Assembly (NCBI RefSeq): GCF_003345525.1
Contig: NZ_QQNH01000005.1
Location: 1 to 64,000, forward strand
DNA from: Pelagibacterium lacus
GTDB taxonomy: Bacteria > Pseudomonadota > Alphaproteobacteria > Rhizobiales > Devosiaceae
DNA: 64,000 bases
Direction: 5' to 3'
Shown here: in pieces, positions 53,222 to 61,787 of the stretch
How positions within the stretch are numbered: position 1 is the first letter of the stretch
How the letters are laid out: every line of letters starts with the position of its first letter
Made by a program: the position numbers and the translations under genes
The notes under the pieces: model-generated
What the model saw: the letters and a program-made list of their open reading frames with translations, nothing else
The model's database searches: none
What the model was told of the DNA's origin: nothing

Positions 53222-55293
53222 CTGCTACGGGCAATTTCGCACCATCCCCCATCCGGCTCGAACGCCAGGGCGCGGTGGCTGTCATCATCATCGACAACCG
53301 GCCCATCAATGTGGGCAGCCACGCGGTGCGGACCGGCCTGCTCGACGCGATTAAAGCGATCGATACCGATCCCTCCATAAAGGGCGCGGTGCTCATCGGG
53401 GGCGATCGCAGCTTCATCGTGGGCTCCGATCTCAAGGAATTCGACCTGCCTCTGGCCGAGCCGCAATTGCCGGCGGTCATCGCCGCCATCGAAAGCTCAC
53501 CCAAGCCGTTCGTCGCCGCGCTGCACGGCGCCGCCTTGGGGGGTGGCTATGAGCTGGCGCTTGGATGCGATGCCCGGATCGCGGCGCCGGGAACACTGGT
53601 GGGCCTGCCCGAAACAACCCTGGGCATGATTCCGGGCGCCGGAGGCACCCAGCGGCTTCCCAGGCTGACCGGCACCGTCGCGGCGATAGACCTGATCACC
53701 AGTGGCCGCCGCGTCGGCGCGGACGAAGCCCTGCGGCTGGGCATGGTGGACATAATCGCCCATGGCGATTTGCGCGAGGAAGCCGTCAATCTGGCGCTCC
53801 ACTATGACGGACGCAAAGCGCCCGTGCTGGAAAAGAACCTTCCGACCGATGACCCGGACCGCGAGGAACTGGCCGCTGCTGCAGCACTGAGGAAATCCCG
53901 CAATCGTCCTCATATCGCCGAGGCGATCAGACATATCCGCGCGGTGGGACGGATACCCGCCGCCCAGGGACTGCTCAACGAACGCGCCGCGTTCCAGAAT
54001 TTGCGCATCGCGCCGGACGCCAAGGCGCTTCGCCATCTGTTTTTTGCCGAGCGGGAAGCAGGCCGCTCGGCATTTGCCCGCACGGGTGAAGCCAAAAAGA
54101 TCGACCGCGTCGGCATTTTGGGTGCGGGCACCATGGGCACCGGCATTGCGCTGGCGGCATTGGCGGCCGGACTGACCGTCCGCCTCGTCGACAATGCGGA
54201 GGTCGCGCTCATGCGCGGCCGGAAGGCCATCGAAGACCAATTGGCCCGCCGCGTCACGCAGAAGAGACTGCGACAGTCCGCCGCCGACGCACAGCTGGGC
54301 CGCCTGCACATCGCATCGAGCATGGACGTGTTTGCCGACTGCGATCTCGTTATCGAGGCGGTGATCGAAGACCTCTCGGTCAAGCGCGACGCCTTTGCGG
54401 CGCTTGACCGCGTGGTTCGACCCGGCACGCTTCTGGCCAGCAACACATCCTATCTCGACATCGACCGGGTGGCCGAAGTGACATCACGGCCTGCCGATGT
54501 CCTGGGGCTGCATTTTTTTAGTCCGGCCCACGCCACGAGGCTTCTCGAGGTTGTGCGCGCCGAAGCGACCTCCGCAGACGCCCTGGCGACCGGGATCGCC
54601 TTGGCCGGGCAACTCGGCAAGCAGGCGGTGATCGCCCGCAACGTCTTCGGCTTCATCGGCAACAGGATTTACGCCGCCTATCGCCGCGAATGCGAATTCA
54701 TGCTTGAGGACGGCGCCCTGCCCCATGAGGTGGACGACGCGCTCGAAGCGTTCGGGTTCGCGATGGGACCATTTGCCGTTGCCGACATGTCCGGGCTCGA
54801 CATTGCCTGGCGCATGCGTCAGGCGCAGACCGGCCGCCGCGATCCGGCGGCCCGCTATGTCAAAATCCCCGATCTTCTATGCGAAGCGGGACGGCTGGGG
54901 CAGAAGGCAGGCGCGGGATATTACAGCTATGGTGGCCCCGGCCAGGAGAAGGGACGCGACCCCGAGGTCGAAGCCCTGATCGTGGAGGCATCGCGGGAAG
55001 CGGGCCGCACCCGCACGTCCATTGCCCCCGACACCATCGTCCGCCGAGCGCTCATCGCCATGGTGAACGAAGCCGCCCTGGCGATCGAGGACGGCGCTGC
55101 CGAGACACCCGCCAGCATCGATGTGACCATGACCAATGGCTATGGCTTTCCGCGCTGGATCGGCGGACCGGTTCACTGGGCACGGCAGCAGGAAACAACC
55201 GCGCTCCATATAGACTGCGACGAACTGGTTCGGCAGGCCGGAAGCGGAACCCGGCGCGGCAATCTGGAACTTCTGGATGTCGGGCAACCCTAG
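53218..55293 (+). CDS. Fused enoyl-CoA hydratase/3-hydroxyacyl-CoA dehydrogenase
   Basis: A 691-aa FadB/FadJ-type bifunctional enzyme. The N-terminal crotonase domain has both catalytic Glu positions (GGGYELALGCD and GLPETTLGMIPGAGGTQRLP). The 3-hydroxyacyl-CoA dehydrogenase part has GILGAGTMGTGIA for NAD, and HFFSPAHATRLLEVV and FGFIGNRIYAAYRREC with the catalytic His. It converts enoyl-CoA to 3-ketoacyl-CoA. It lacks a thiolase domain, so a separate thiolase or aldolase must finish the cycle. Confidence 0.94.
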   Translation: MTATGNFAPSPIRLERQGAVAVIIIDNRPINVGSHAVRTGLLDAIKAIDTDPSIKGAVLIGGDRSFIVGSDLKEFDLPLAEPQLPAVIAAIESSPKPFVAALHGAALGGGYELALGCDARIAAPGTLVGLPETTLGMIPGAGGTQRLPRLTGTVAAIDLITSGRRVGADEALRLGMVDIIAHGDLREEAVNLALHYDGRKAPVLEKNLPTDDPDREELAAAAALRKSRNRPHIAEAIRHIRAVGRIPAAQGLLNERAAFQNLRIAPDAKALRHLFFAEREAGRSAFARTGEAKKIDRVGILGAGTMGTGIALAALAAGLTVRLVDNAEVALMRGRKAIEDQLARRVTQKRLRQSAADAQLGRLHIASSMDVFADCDLVIEAVIEDLSVKRDAFAALDRVVRPGTLLASNTSYLDIDRVAEVTSRPADVLGLHFFSPAHATRLLEVVRAEATSADALATGIALAGQLGKQAVIARNVFGFIGNRIYAAYRRECEFMLEDGALPHEVDDALEAFGFAMGPFAVADMSGLDIAWRMRQAQTGRRDPAARYVKIPDLLCEAGRLGQKAGAGYYSYGGPGQEKGRDPEVEALIVEASREAGRTRTSIAPDTIVRRALIAMVNEAALAIEDGAAETPASIDVTMTNGYGFPRWIGGPVHWARQQETTALHIDCDELVRQAGSGTRRGNLELLDVGQP

Positions 55294-55357
55294 CGCCCGA
55301 GGTCCGACCCACTGGTTATCAACGCCTATTTCGAGATTATCAAAGAGGAGGAAAACC

Positions 55358-56311
55358 ATGAAATCTCTGATAGCGACTACCGCCCTGGTTCTGTCCATGT
55401 CGACGGCGGCATGGGCCCAGGGCTATCCCGAACGTCCGGTCACCATCGTCGTGCCCTATACGGCAGGCGCCGTGACCGACGTGCTTGCGCGTCACGTTGC
55501 CCATAGCCTGCAGGAGAAATGGGGCCAGCCGGTCGTGGTGGAAAACCGCCCAGGCGGTGGGTCTATGCTCGGTACGGCCTATGTGGCCCAATCGGACCCC
55601 GACGGCTATACGCTGCTGCTTACCACATCGGCTTACGTCACCGGCCCCGCCGTGCTCACCGATATGCCTTTCGACCCGCTCGAAGGCATGCAGCCTATCG
55701 GCCTTGCCGGCTATATCCCGATGGTATTTGTCGGCGGCCCGAGCACCGAAGGCGCGACACTGGCCGAATTTCTCGAGGAAGCAGCGGCTGAGCCGCTCTT
55801 TGCCGCGACGGCCGGCCTGGGCACCACGACCCACTTTACCGTGGAAATGCTGATGCAGGCATCGGGCATCGACATGGACGTCGTCCACTATGGCGGCGGC
55901 GGGGAAGCCGTAGTCGCGGTGATGGGCGGACATGCCGACATCTACGCATCGACGCCGGCATCCTCGCTCGACAACATCCGCAATGGCACCCTGCGCGGAC
56001 TGGCCATTGCCGGAGCGGATCGAATCTCGTCGCTGCCCGATGTTCCTTCGACGGCCGAACTCGGGCTTGAGGGTATCAATGCCAGCTTCTGGCTCGGCAT
56101 GCTGGCCCCCGCCGGCATTTCCGAGGAACTGGCAACCCAGATCAACGCCGACCTCAACGCCATCCTGGACGATCCCGCCTTGCAGGAGCAGGTGGCAACC
56201 ATCGATCTCGTAACGTCCACGAGCACGGTTGAAGAGTTCGAAACCCAGGTGCTCACCGAACTCGAGAGCTGGGCCACGCTCGCCCAGGAGCGCGGCATCA
56301 CCGCCAACTAG
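55358..56311 (+). CDS. tctC: Tripartite tricarboxylate transporter receptor, TctC/Bug family
   Basis: A periplasmic receptor of 317 aa. It has a signal peptide (IATTALVLSMSTAAWAQ) and then the Bug hallmark YPERPVTIVVPYTAGAVTDVLAR with VENRPGGG. Bug proteins bind carboxylates with a carboxylate pincer. The ATG at 55358 has AGAGGAGG upstream. No permease is next to it. TctA and TctB at 43.1-45.1 kb are the likely partners. It is the last gene of the plus-strand unit and is followed by a strong terminator. Confidence 0.92.
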   Translation: MKSLIATTALVLSMSTAAWAQGYPERPVTIVVPYTAGAVTDVLARHVAHSLQEKWGQPVVVENRPGGGSMLGTAYVAQSDPDGYTLLLTTSAYVTGPAVLTDMPFDPLEGMQPIGLAGYIPMVFVGGPSTEGATLAEFLEEAAAEPLFAATAGLGTTTHFTVEMLMQASGIDMDVVHYGGGGEAVVAVMGGHADIYASTPASSLDNIRNGTLRGLAIAGADRISSLPDVPSTAELGLEGINASFWLGMLAPAGISEELATQINADLNAILDDPALQEQVATIDLVTSTSTVEEFETQVLTELESWATLAQERGITAN

Positions 56312-56335
56312 AGCCCTTTTCGGCTCCTGTCCCCT

Positions 56336-56371
56336 CCCGCGCCGGTCCCCATCTGGCGCGGGATTTTTTTT
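56336..56371 (+). terminator. Intrinsic terminator after tctC
   Basis: CCCGCGCC (56336-56343) and GGCGCGGG (56355-56362) form an 8-base GC stem with an 11-base loop followed by A and eight or more T residues, a textbook plus-strand terminator. Confidence 0.92.
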
Positions 56372-56409
56372 GCGCAAAAAGAAGGGAGCGGATGCTGTCC
56401 GCTCCCTTC
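56363..56409 (-). terminator. Intrinsic terminator of the minus-strand acyl-CoA synthetase operon
   Basis: GAAGGGAGCGGA (56381-56392) and TCCGCTCCCTTC (56398-56409) form a perfect 12-base stem with a 5-base loop. Read on the minus strand, it is followed by TTTTTGCGC and then another T-run that is the complement of the neighbouring terminator's flank. Confidence 0.9.
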
Positions 56410-56435
56410 TGAACCCATGGGCCCAATGGCTTCGT

Positions 56436-58565
56436 TTACGAAACGACGATCAGAGCATCGACGCCAGCGCCGCCCTCCGGCAACGCGATGAACGGATTGA
56501 TCTCGACGCTTTCAACCTCGGAACCCTGCGCCGCGATGAAACGCGACACGGCGACGATGGTATCGGCAATCGCGTCGAGATCGGCCTTCTCCTGGCCGCG
56601 CGCGCCGTCGAGAACGGGGAAGGTGCGGATTTCCCTGATCATCTGGAGCGCGGTTTCGTGCGTAACGGGAGCCAGCCGCAAAACTGTATCCTTGAGAACC
56701 TCGGTATAAATGCCGCCGAGGCCAAACATGACGACCGGCCCGAAGGTGGGATCGCGGTGAGCGCCAATAATGGTCTGGGTGCCGCCCTGCAACATCTTGG
56801 CAACCGTTACGCCCGAGAGCACGGCATTGGGTTCGGCCTTGCGGGCATTGGCGGTGACGCGTTCGAAAGCGGCGCGTACGGCTTCGCCATCGGCGAGCCC
56901 AACCGCCACTCCACCCACTTCCGACTTGTGCGCGATATCGGCCGACAGCACCTTGACCACGACGGGATACCCGATGGCGTCGGCGGCACGAACAGCGGCC
57001 TCGGCATCGGCAGCCACGCGTTCCTCGGCAAACGCCACCCCCGCTTCGGCGAGCAGGGCCTTGGCTTCGGCCTCATTGGGAGCCGTCGCAAAGGCAACCC
57101 GCTTGGCCGGGTTTTCGGTCGGGGCGGGCAGCGGCGTATTCAGCGTCTGGGCCAACCGCATGGCACCAGCCAAAGCCTTGACGCAGTGGACGGGATCGTC
57201 AAAGACCAGATAGCCCAGGTCTTCGAAGTCGGCCCGGATCTCGGCGCGGCTCTGCATGCAAAGGGCAAGTTGAGTGCCGGGATGCGCGCGGCGGATTTCC
57301 TCCAGCGGCTCGCGCATCAGCCCCATATCCTTGGGGTTGAGCCCGGCATTGGCGAGGAAGATCATCACGCTGCCATAGTCACGGTCGCCCAGCATGATAT
57401 CGACCGAACGGGTGAAAATCGAGCGATCGCCAACCGTCTGGGCGGTCGTGTCGAGGGGATTGCGCCCCACGGCCAGCGGCAATTTGCTGGCGATATCGGC
57501 AAAGGCCGCCTCGGAAATGGGCGGCATGTCGAGATTGGCCTCGACCGCCGCGTCCGTCGCCATCACGCCCACCCCGCCCGAAACGGTGATGATGCCCAGA
57601 TCGTTGGACGGATTGAGGACGCCCAGCGAGCACGCATAGGCCACATCGACCATTTCGGTCAGGGTTTCCGCCCGATAGGCCCCGCCTTCGCGCAGCACGG
57701 CATCGAACACTTCGCCCGAACCGGCCAGGGCTCCGGTGTGCGACGCCGCGACCGCCTGACCCGCTTCGGTCTTTCCCGCCTTGAGCACGACGACCGGCTT
57801 GCCGTTCTCGCGCGCCGTGCGCAGCGCCCGGATCAGGCCAGCCCCATCGCGGCAGCCTTCAAGATAGAGCATCAACAGATCGGTATCGGGATCACTGGCC
57901 ATCCACTCAAGGCATTCCTGCGCCTGAACGTCCGCCTCATTGCCCGTCGCGACGAATTTGGAAATCTTCAGGCCCCGGCTGATGGCGAGATTTTGCAGAT
58001 AGGAGCCCACGGCTCCGCTCTGGCTGACCATGCCGACCCGTCCGACGGCGGGCGTGCCGCGATCCATTGCGGTCGAAAATGTCGAATAGACCTTATCGGC
58101 GGTATTGAAGAGGCCCATCGCATTCGGCCCCAAGAGCCTTGCGCCAGCGGCCTTGACCATGGCGGACAGCCGGTCCTGGGCTGCTTTGCCCTCATCGCCC
58201 GCTTCACCAAAGCCCGCTGTGAACATGACGAGCGAGCGGACACCCGCCGCCAGACATTCTGCCACCGCCCCTTCGGCCAGCGACGCAGGAACCGCGAGAA
58301 TGGCCTGATCGACCTGATCGGGGATCGCCCCCACGCTGGGATAGGCCTTGTAGCCCTGAACGGTTTCGCGGGTCGGATTGACCGGATAGATGGCGATTTC
58401 GGAGCCGGCCTCGCGCATATACCGCAGGGGGCGGCCACCGATCTTGCGGGGATCCTCGGACGCGCCGATCAACGCCACCGCACGGGGCCGAAACAGCGCA
58501 TCGAGGCCGCTCATGTCCTTCGATCCGTTATCCGCGTGCAAACCGCGCGCCTGCTGTGCCGTCAT
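56436..58565 (-). CDS. NDP-forming acyl-CoA synthetase (acetate-CoA ligase family), second copy
   Basis: A 709-aa enzyme with the same domain order as 51107-53221: a CoA-binding domain (RPRAVALIGASEDPRKIGG), a VSQSGAVGSYLQN ligase domain, the phospho-His in ASHTGALAGSGEV and an ATP-grasp domain (VVKVLSADIAHKSEVGGV, ending VEINPFIAL). The ATG at 58565 overlaps the stop of the acyl-CoA dehydrogenase gene (ATGA). Unlike the first copy it keeps SQSG in the ligase domain (first copy SHSG). The two may activate different acids. Confidence 0.93.
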   Translation of the reverse strand: MTAQQARGLHADNGSKDMSGLDALFRPRAVALIGASEDPRKIGGRPLRYMREAGSEIAIYPVNPTRETVQGYKAYPSVGAIPDQVDQAILAVPASLAEGAVAECLAAGVRSLVMFTAGFGEAGDEGKAAQDRLSAMVKAAGARLLGPNAMGLFNTADKVYSTFSTAMDRGTPAVGRVGMVSQSGAVGSYLQNLAISRGLKISKFVATGNEADVQAQECLEWMASDPDTDLLMLYLEGCRDGAGLIRALRTARENGKPVVVLKAGKTEAGQAVAASHTGALAGSGEVFDAVLREGGAYRAETLTEMVDVAYACSLGVLNPSNDLGIITVSGGVGVMATDAAVEANLDMPPISEAAFADIASKLPLAVGRNPLDTTAQTVGDRSIFTRSVDIMLGDRDYGSVMIFLANAGLNPKDMGLMREPLEEIRRAHPGTQLALCMQSRAEIRADFEDLGYLVFDDPVHCVKALAGAMRLAQTLNTPLPAPTENPAKRVAFATAPNEAEAKALLAEAGVAFAEERVAADAEAAVRAADAIGYPVVVKVLSADIAHKSEVGGVAVGLADGEAVRAAFERVTANARKAEPNAVLSGVTVAKMLQGGTQTIIGAHRDPTFGPVVMFGLGGIYTEVLKDTVLRLAPVTHETALQMIREIRTFPVLDGARGQEKADLDAIADTIVAVSRFIAAQGSEVESVEINPFIALPEGGAGVDALIVVS

Positions 58566-59698
58566 GGCATGATCTCCTCGTGACTGAAATTCTGGTTGCT
58601 GCTTGCAAGCGATTGGGCAAACTGAGCGCGATGCTGGCCGGACGTTCCCAGCCATGTGGTGAGGGCCAGCACGCGCTTGACGTGAAGGCTCAGATCGCAT
58701 TCCTCGGTGATGCCCATGGCGCCGAAAAGCTGGATGGATTCACGTGCCACGAGCCGGGCGGTGTCGTTGAGACGGCACCGGACGCGGCTCACGAGGCGGC
58801 TGCGTTCGAACGGCTCCATGCCCTCCGCCACCTGACCCACAGCGGGATCGAGCACGGACCGGGACAGCAATTGCCGGACATAGAGGTCGACGGCGCGATG
58901 CTGGAGCGCCTGGAACGCGCCAATGGGTTTGCCAAATTGAACGCGCGTCCGAAGATGTTCGAGCGTCATGGCCATCATAGCGTCGATATGGGCCATCAGC
59001 TCGGCGGCGACGACCAGGTTCGCTTCGTCGACGGCCAGGCCGATCGCCTGAGTGACAGTGGCTGTATCGTCGGCAACAATCACCGAAGGGGCGTTGTCAA
59101 ACCGGACCTGCCCTATGGGCGTGCCATCGGCGCGCCATTGCGTTTCCGTTTCGACGCCCTGCGCACCGGCCTCCACCATGGCGAGGATCAGCGCGGCGCC
59201 ACGCTTGGCCGTGACGATGAACCGCCCCGCCCCGGCATGCCCGACAACGAAGGCCTTGCCGCCCGTAATCCGTCCGCTGGCATCGCAAACCGTTTGCGCG
59301 GTTTGGGGCGCGAAAACGTCGCCCGGACGCTCCTGGAAGGCCAGAACCGGCAGGGTTTCCCCTTCGGCGAACCCAGCGAAGAGATCGGACCCCGCCCCTG
59401 CCCCCACCAGCGTGCGGGTTGCGAGGAAAAAGGAATCGAGCGGCGCAACCAGCAGTGAGGGCGCCAGCCCTTCGGTCAGAATGGCCGCTGCATCCACCCC
59501 CAGTTCCATGCCGTCGGCAGCTTCCGGCACGAAGGCGGCCAGCCAGCCCTGTTCGGCCAGCGCCTGCAAATGCGAGGGCGCATAGCCGGGCGTCGTGCTG
59601 CGGCGGCTGCGGACCAGGCCTGGGTCCATATTGCGACGGGCGTGCTTGTCGACCGCCTCGCGCAGCATGACCGCCGTATCGTCGTCGATGCGATTCAT
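58562..59698 (-). CDS. Acyl-CoA dehydrogenase, smaller diverged subunit type
   Basis: A 378-aa acyl-CoA-dehydrogenase-fold protein with a weak FAD region (ITGGKAFVVGHAGAGRF) and a C-terminal domain with TRVQFGKPIGAFQALQHRAVD and QLFGAMGITEECDLSLHVKR. It resembles the short partner in two-gene heteromeric acyl-CoA dehydrogenases (FadE28/FadE29 type), in which two different subunits share one FAD site. The start at 59698 fits the fold. It lies 20 bases downstream of a full-length dehydrogenase gene, its probable partner. Confidence 0.87.
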   Translation of the reverse strand: MNRIDDDTAVMLREAVDKHARRNMDPGLVRSRRSTTPGYAPSHLQALAEQGWLAAFVPEAADGMELGVDAAAILTEGLAPSLLVAPLDSFFLATRTLVGAGAGSDLFAGFAEGETLPVLAFQERPGDVFAPQTAQTVCDASGRITGGKAFVVGHAGAGRFIVTAKRGAALILAMVEAGAQGVETETQWRADGTPIGQVRFDNAPSVIVADDTATVTQAIGLAVDEANLVVAAELMAHIDAMMAMTLEHLRTRVQFGKPIGAFQALQHRAVDLYVRQLLSRSVLDPAVGQVAEGMEPFERSRLVSRVRCRLNDTARLVARESIQLFGAMGITEECDLSLHVKRVLALTTWLGTSGQHRAQFAQSLASSNQNFSHEEIMP

Positions 59699-59718
59699 GG
59701 TTCGCCTCCCATTCCGTT

Positions 59719-60882
59719 TCAACCCGACTTGGGCAGCCCCAGCACCGAACGGGCCAGGATGTTGCGATGGATTTCGTTGGTGCCCGCGAAAATCGCTGGC
59801 GCGCGCGACTCGTAATAGGGCGCGAGCACATCGAGCGGCTGGCCATCGGCGTCGAGATCGCCTGCGATGCCACCTTCGTCCTCGGCGGCGTCGATAAGCA
59901 TTTCGCTCAGGGACTGGAATGTTGCCGTCGACCAGATCTTGAGCGCGGAAACTTCCACGCCCAGCGTCCCGCCCGTTCCCACCAGATCGGCGAACCGGGC
60001 GTAGAGATCCTGCGCATCGAGCGTATCGAATGTCGCCTGCGCCAGCCGCTCGCCCCAACCCGGCGCTTCGAGCAGGCCCCGCGCGGCCATCAGGCGCCGC
60101 ACCTGCGCCAGGGTCTTGACGGCCCGCTTGGGCGAGCCGGCCCAGATGCGCTCGAACCCGAGTTGGGCGCGCGCCACTTTCCATCCTTCATTGGGTGCGC
60201 TGACAACGGCGTCCGCCCCGACCGAAACGTCATCGAAGAACACTTCGCAGAAATCGGAATGGCCGGACAGATTGTCGATCGGCCGTACGGTCAGTCCTGG
60301 CAGGCTCATATCGACCAAAACGAACGTGATGCCTTCCTGCTTGGGCCCGGACGTGTCGGTCCTCACCAGGGCGAACATGTGGTTGGCCTCGGTGGCCGAC
60401 GTGGTCCAGATTTTTTGCCCGTTGATGATCAACCGGTCTCCCTCGAAACGCCCCGAGCACGAGAGGCTGGCAAGATCGGACCCTGCGGACGGCTCGGAAT
60501 AACCCTGGCACCAGATATGCGCACCCGAATGCATGGCCGGCAGATAGTGTTGCTTTTGCGCTTCGGTTCCCCATGCAATCAGGGCAGGGCCCAGATTGCG
60601 GACTCCTGAATCGTGCAGGAAAGGCGTTCCGCCTGCCTCCATTTCTTCGATGAAGACCAGATGGCGGGCCGGCGTCAGCCCCATGCCGCCATATTCCACG
60701 GGCCAGCCGGGCGCGATCATCCCCGCCTCATGGAGCGCCTCATACCAGACCTTTGTTGTCGCGGCCGGAAAACGATAGGGATAATATCGCAGGTTTGCCG
60801 GGCATTTTTCCGCGATGAACGCCCGCAGAATGGCGCGGAACTCGGCCTCGGCCAGCCCGTTCCAATCCGTTTGAACCGTCAT
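59719..60882 (-). CDS. Acyl-CoA dehydrogenase
   Basis: A 387-aa flavoenzyme with the full FAD region (CQGYSEPSAGSDLASLSC and INGQKIWTTSATEANHMFALVRTD) and the C-terminal APAIFAGTNEIHRNILA motif near the end, with Gly where many members have Glu. ATG at 60882 has GGAGAGA 5-7 bases upstream. It is followed directly by the smaller dehydrogenase, so an alpha/beta heteromer is likely. Such pairs oxidise bulky CoA thioesters such as side chains and cyclic acids. Confidence 0.92.
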   Translation of the reverse strand: MTVQTDWNGLAEAEFRAILRAFIAEKCPANLRYYPYRFPAATTKVWYEALHEAGMIAPGWPVEYGGMGLTPARHLVFIEEMEAGGTPFLHDSGVRNLGPALIAWGTEAQKQHYLPAMHSGAHIWCQGYSEPSAGSDLASLSCSGRFEGDRLIINGQKIWTTSATEANHMFALVRTDTSGPKQEGITFVLVDMSLPGLTVRPIDNLSGHSDFCEVFFDDVSVGADAVVSAPNEGWKVARAQLGFERIWAGSPKRAVKTLAQVRRLMAARGLLEAPGWGERLAQATFDTLDAQDLYARFADLVGTGGTLGVEVSALKIWSTATFQSLSEMLIDAAEDEGGIAGDLDADGQPLDVLAPYYESRAPAIFAGTNEIHRNILARSVLGLPKSG

Positions 60883-60942
60883 GTTCTCTCCTTTGACCAC
60901 GGTGTCCTGTCCAGGATCGCGCGATGCATGAGCTTTGAAAGA

Positions 60943-60992
60943 TCAGGCAGGGGGCGGTCGGAAGACACCGACTTTTCCGCCCGATTGCCTGA
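60943..60992. repeat. Intercistronic imperfect hairpin
   Basis: TCAGGCA (60943-60949) and GGGCGG (60952-60957) pair with CCGCCC (60977-60982) and TGCCTGA (60986-60992) to give a long interrupted stem between the enoyl-CoA hydratase and acyl-CoA dehydrogenase genes. There is no clear T-run. It may be an attenuator or an RNA-stability element separating two sub-operons. Confidence 0.5.
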
Positions 60993-61013
60993 CCGGAAGT
61001 TGGCGTTGCGGAA

Positions 61014-61787
61014 TCAGCGCCCGTGAAACTGGGGCTTGCGTTTTTCCAGAAACGCCCGCACGGCCTCCTTGTAGTCCTCGCTCTGGTTGAGCTGGGACTG
61101 GGTAAAGGCTTCGAGCTCCAGAAAATCATCGAGGCTGGTACTGACCGCCGCTTCGAACAGCCTGCGCGCCATGCCCAGGGCTAGCGTGGGCCGTTCGAGC
61201 AAGGACGCACACAGATCCTCTGCCGCCGCGTCGAGCGTGTCGTCGGACACCACGCTGGTCAAGAGGCCCAGGTCCAGCGCCTCCTGCGCGTCAATCATCC
61301 GGGCCGTGTAGACCAATTCCTTGGCACGCATTTGCCCCAGGTGCCGAATGAGAAAATGGATTGCGCCGCCATCGGGCACCAGGCCACGCTTGGAAAAGAC
61401 CATCGAGAACTTGGCCGTGTCGGAAGCGATGACGAAATCGGATGCCAGGGGCATGGTCCAACCGAACCCCACGGCAGCGCCCCTGACCGCCGAAATCACC
61501 GGCTTTTCCATGGCAGCCAGCTCGCGCGCGATCGCATGCACGCCCCGCTGCATGCGCGTGCGGGCACTGGTCTGCCCGTCCTTGCCCATGCGTGTGACAT
61601 CGGCGCCCGAGCAGAAGTCGGCACCCTCGCCCGTCATGAGGATAACGCGGGTCTCGGGATCGTGGCGCAGGGCGCGCAACTGGTCGCCGATTGCGAAGCG
61701 ATCCTCAGGCGACAGGGCGTTCTTGCGGCCCGGTGTATCGAAAACGATACGGGCGACACCGCCGCTGGTTTCAAACCGTACGCCCAT
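61014..61787 (-). CDS. Enoyl-CoA hydratase/isomerase family protein
   Basis: A 257-aa crotonase-fold protein. The oxyanion-hole motif is GEGADFCSGADVTRM, followed by AAVGFGWTMPLASDFVIASD. The catalytic Glu positions read Gly/Trp (FGW for the usual GGE) and FSKRGLVPDGGA, so the second Glu is Asp157-like at most. The usual hydratase Glu pair is therefore not obvious, and isomerase, hydrolase or dehalogenase chemistry is possible. The ATG at 61787 has GGAAGGGG upstream and overlaps the preceding gene by 17 bases. Confidence 0.87.
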   Translation of the reverse strand: MGVRFETSGGVARIVFDTPGRKNALSPEDRFAIGDQLRALRHDPETRVILMTGEGADFCSGADVTRMGKDGQTSARTRMQRGVHAIARELAAMEKPVISAVRGAAVGFGWTMPLASDFVIASDTAKFSMVFSKRGLVPDGGAIHFLIRHLGQMRAKELVYTARMIDAQEALDLGLLTSVVSDDTLDAAAEDLCASLLERPTLALGMARRLFEAAVSTSLDDFLELEAFTQSQLNQSEDYKEAVRAFLEKRKPQFHGR

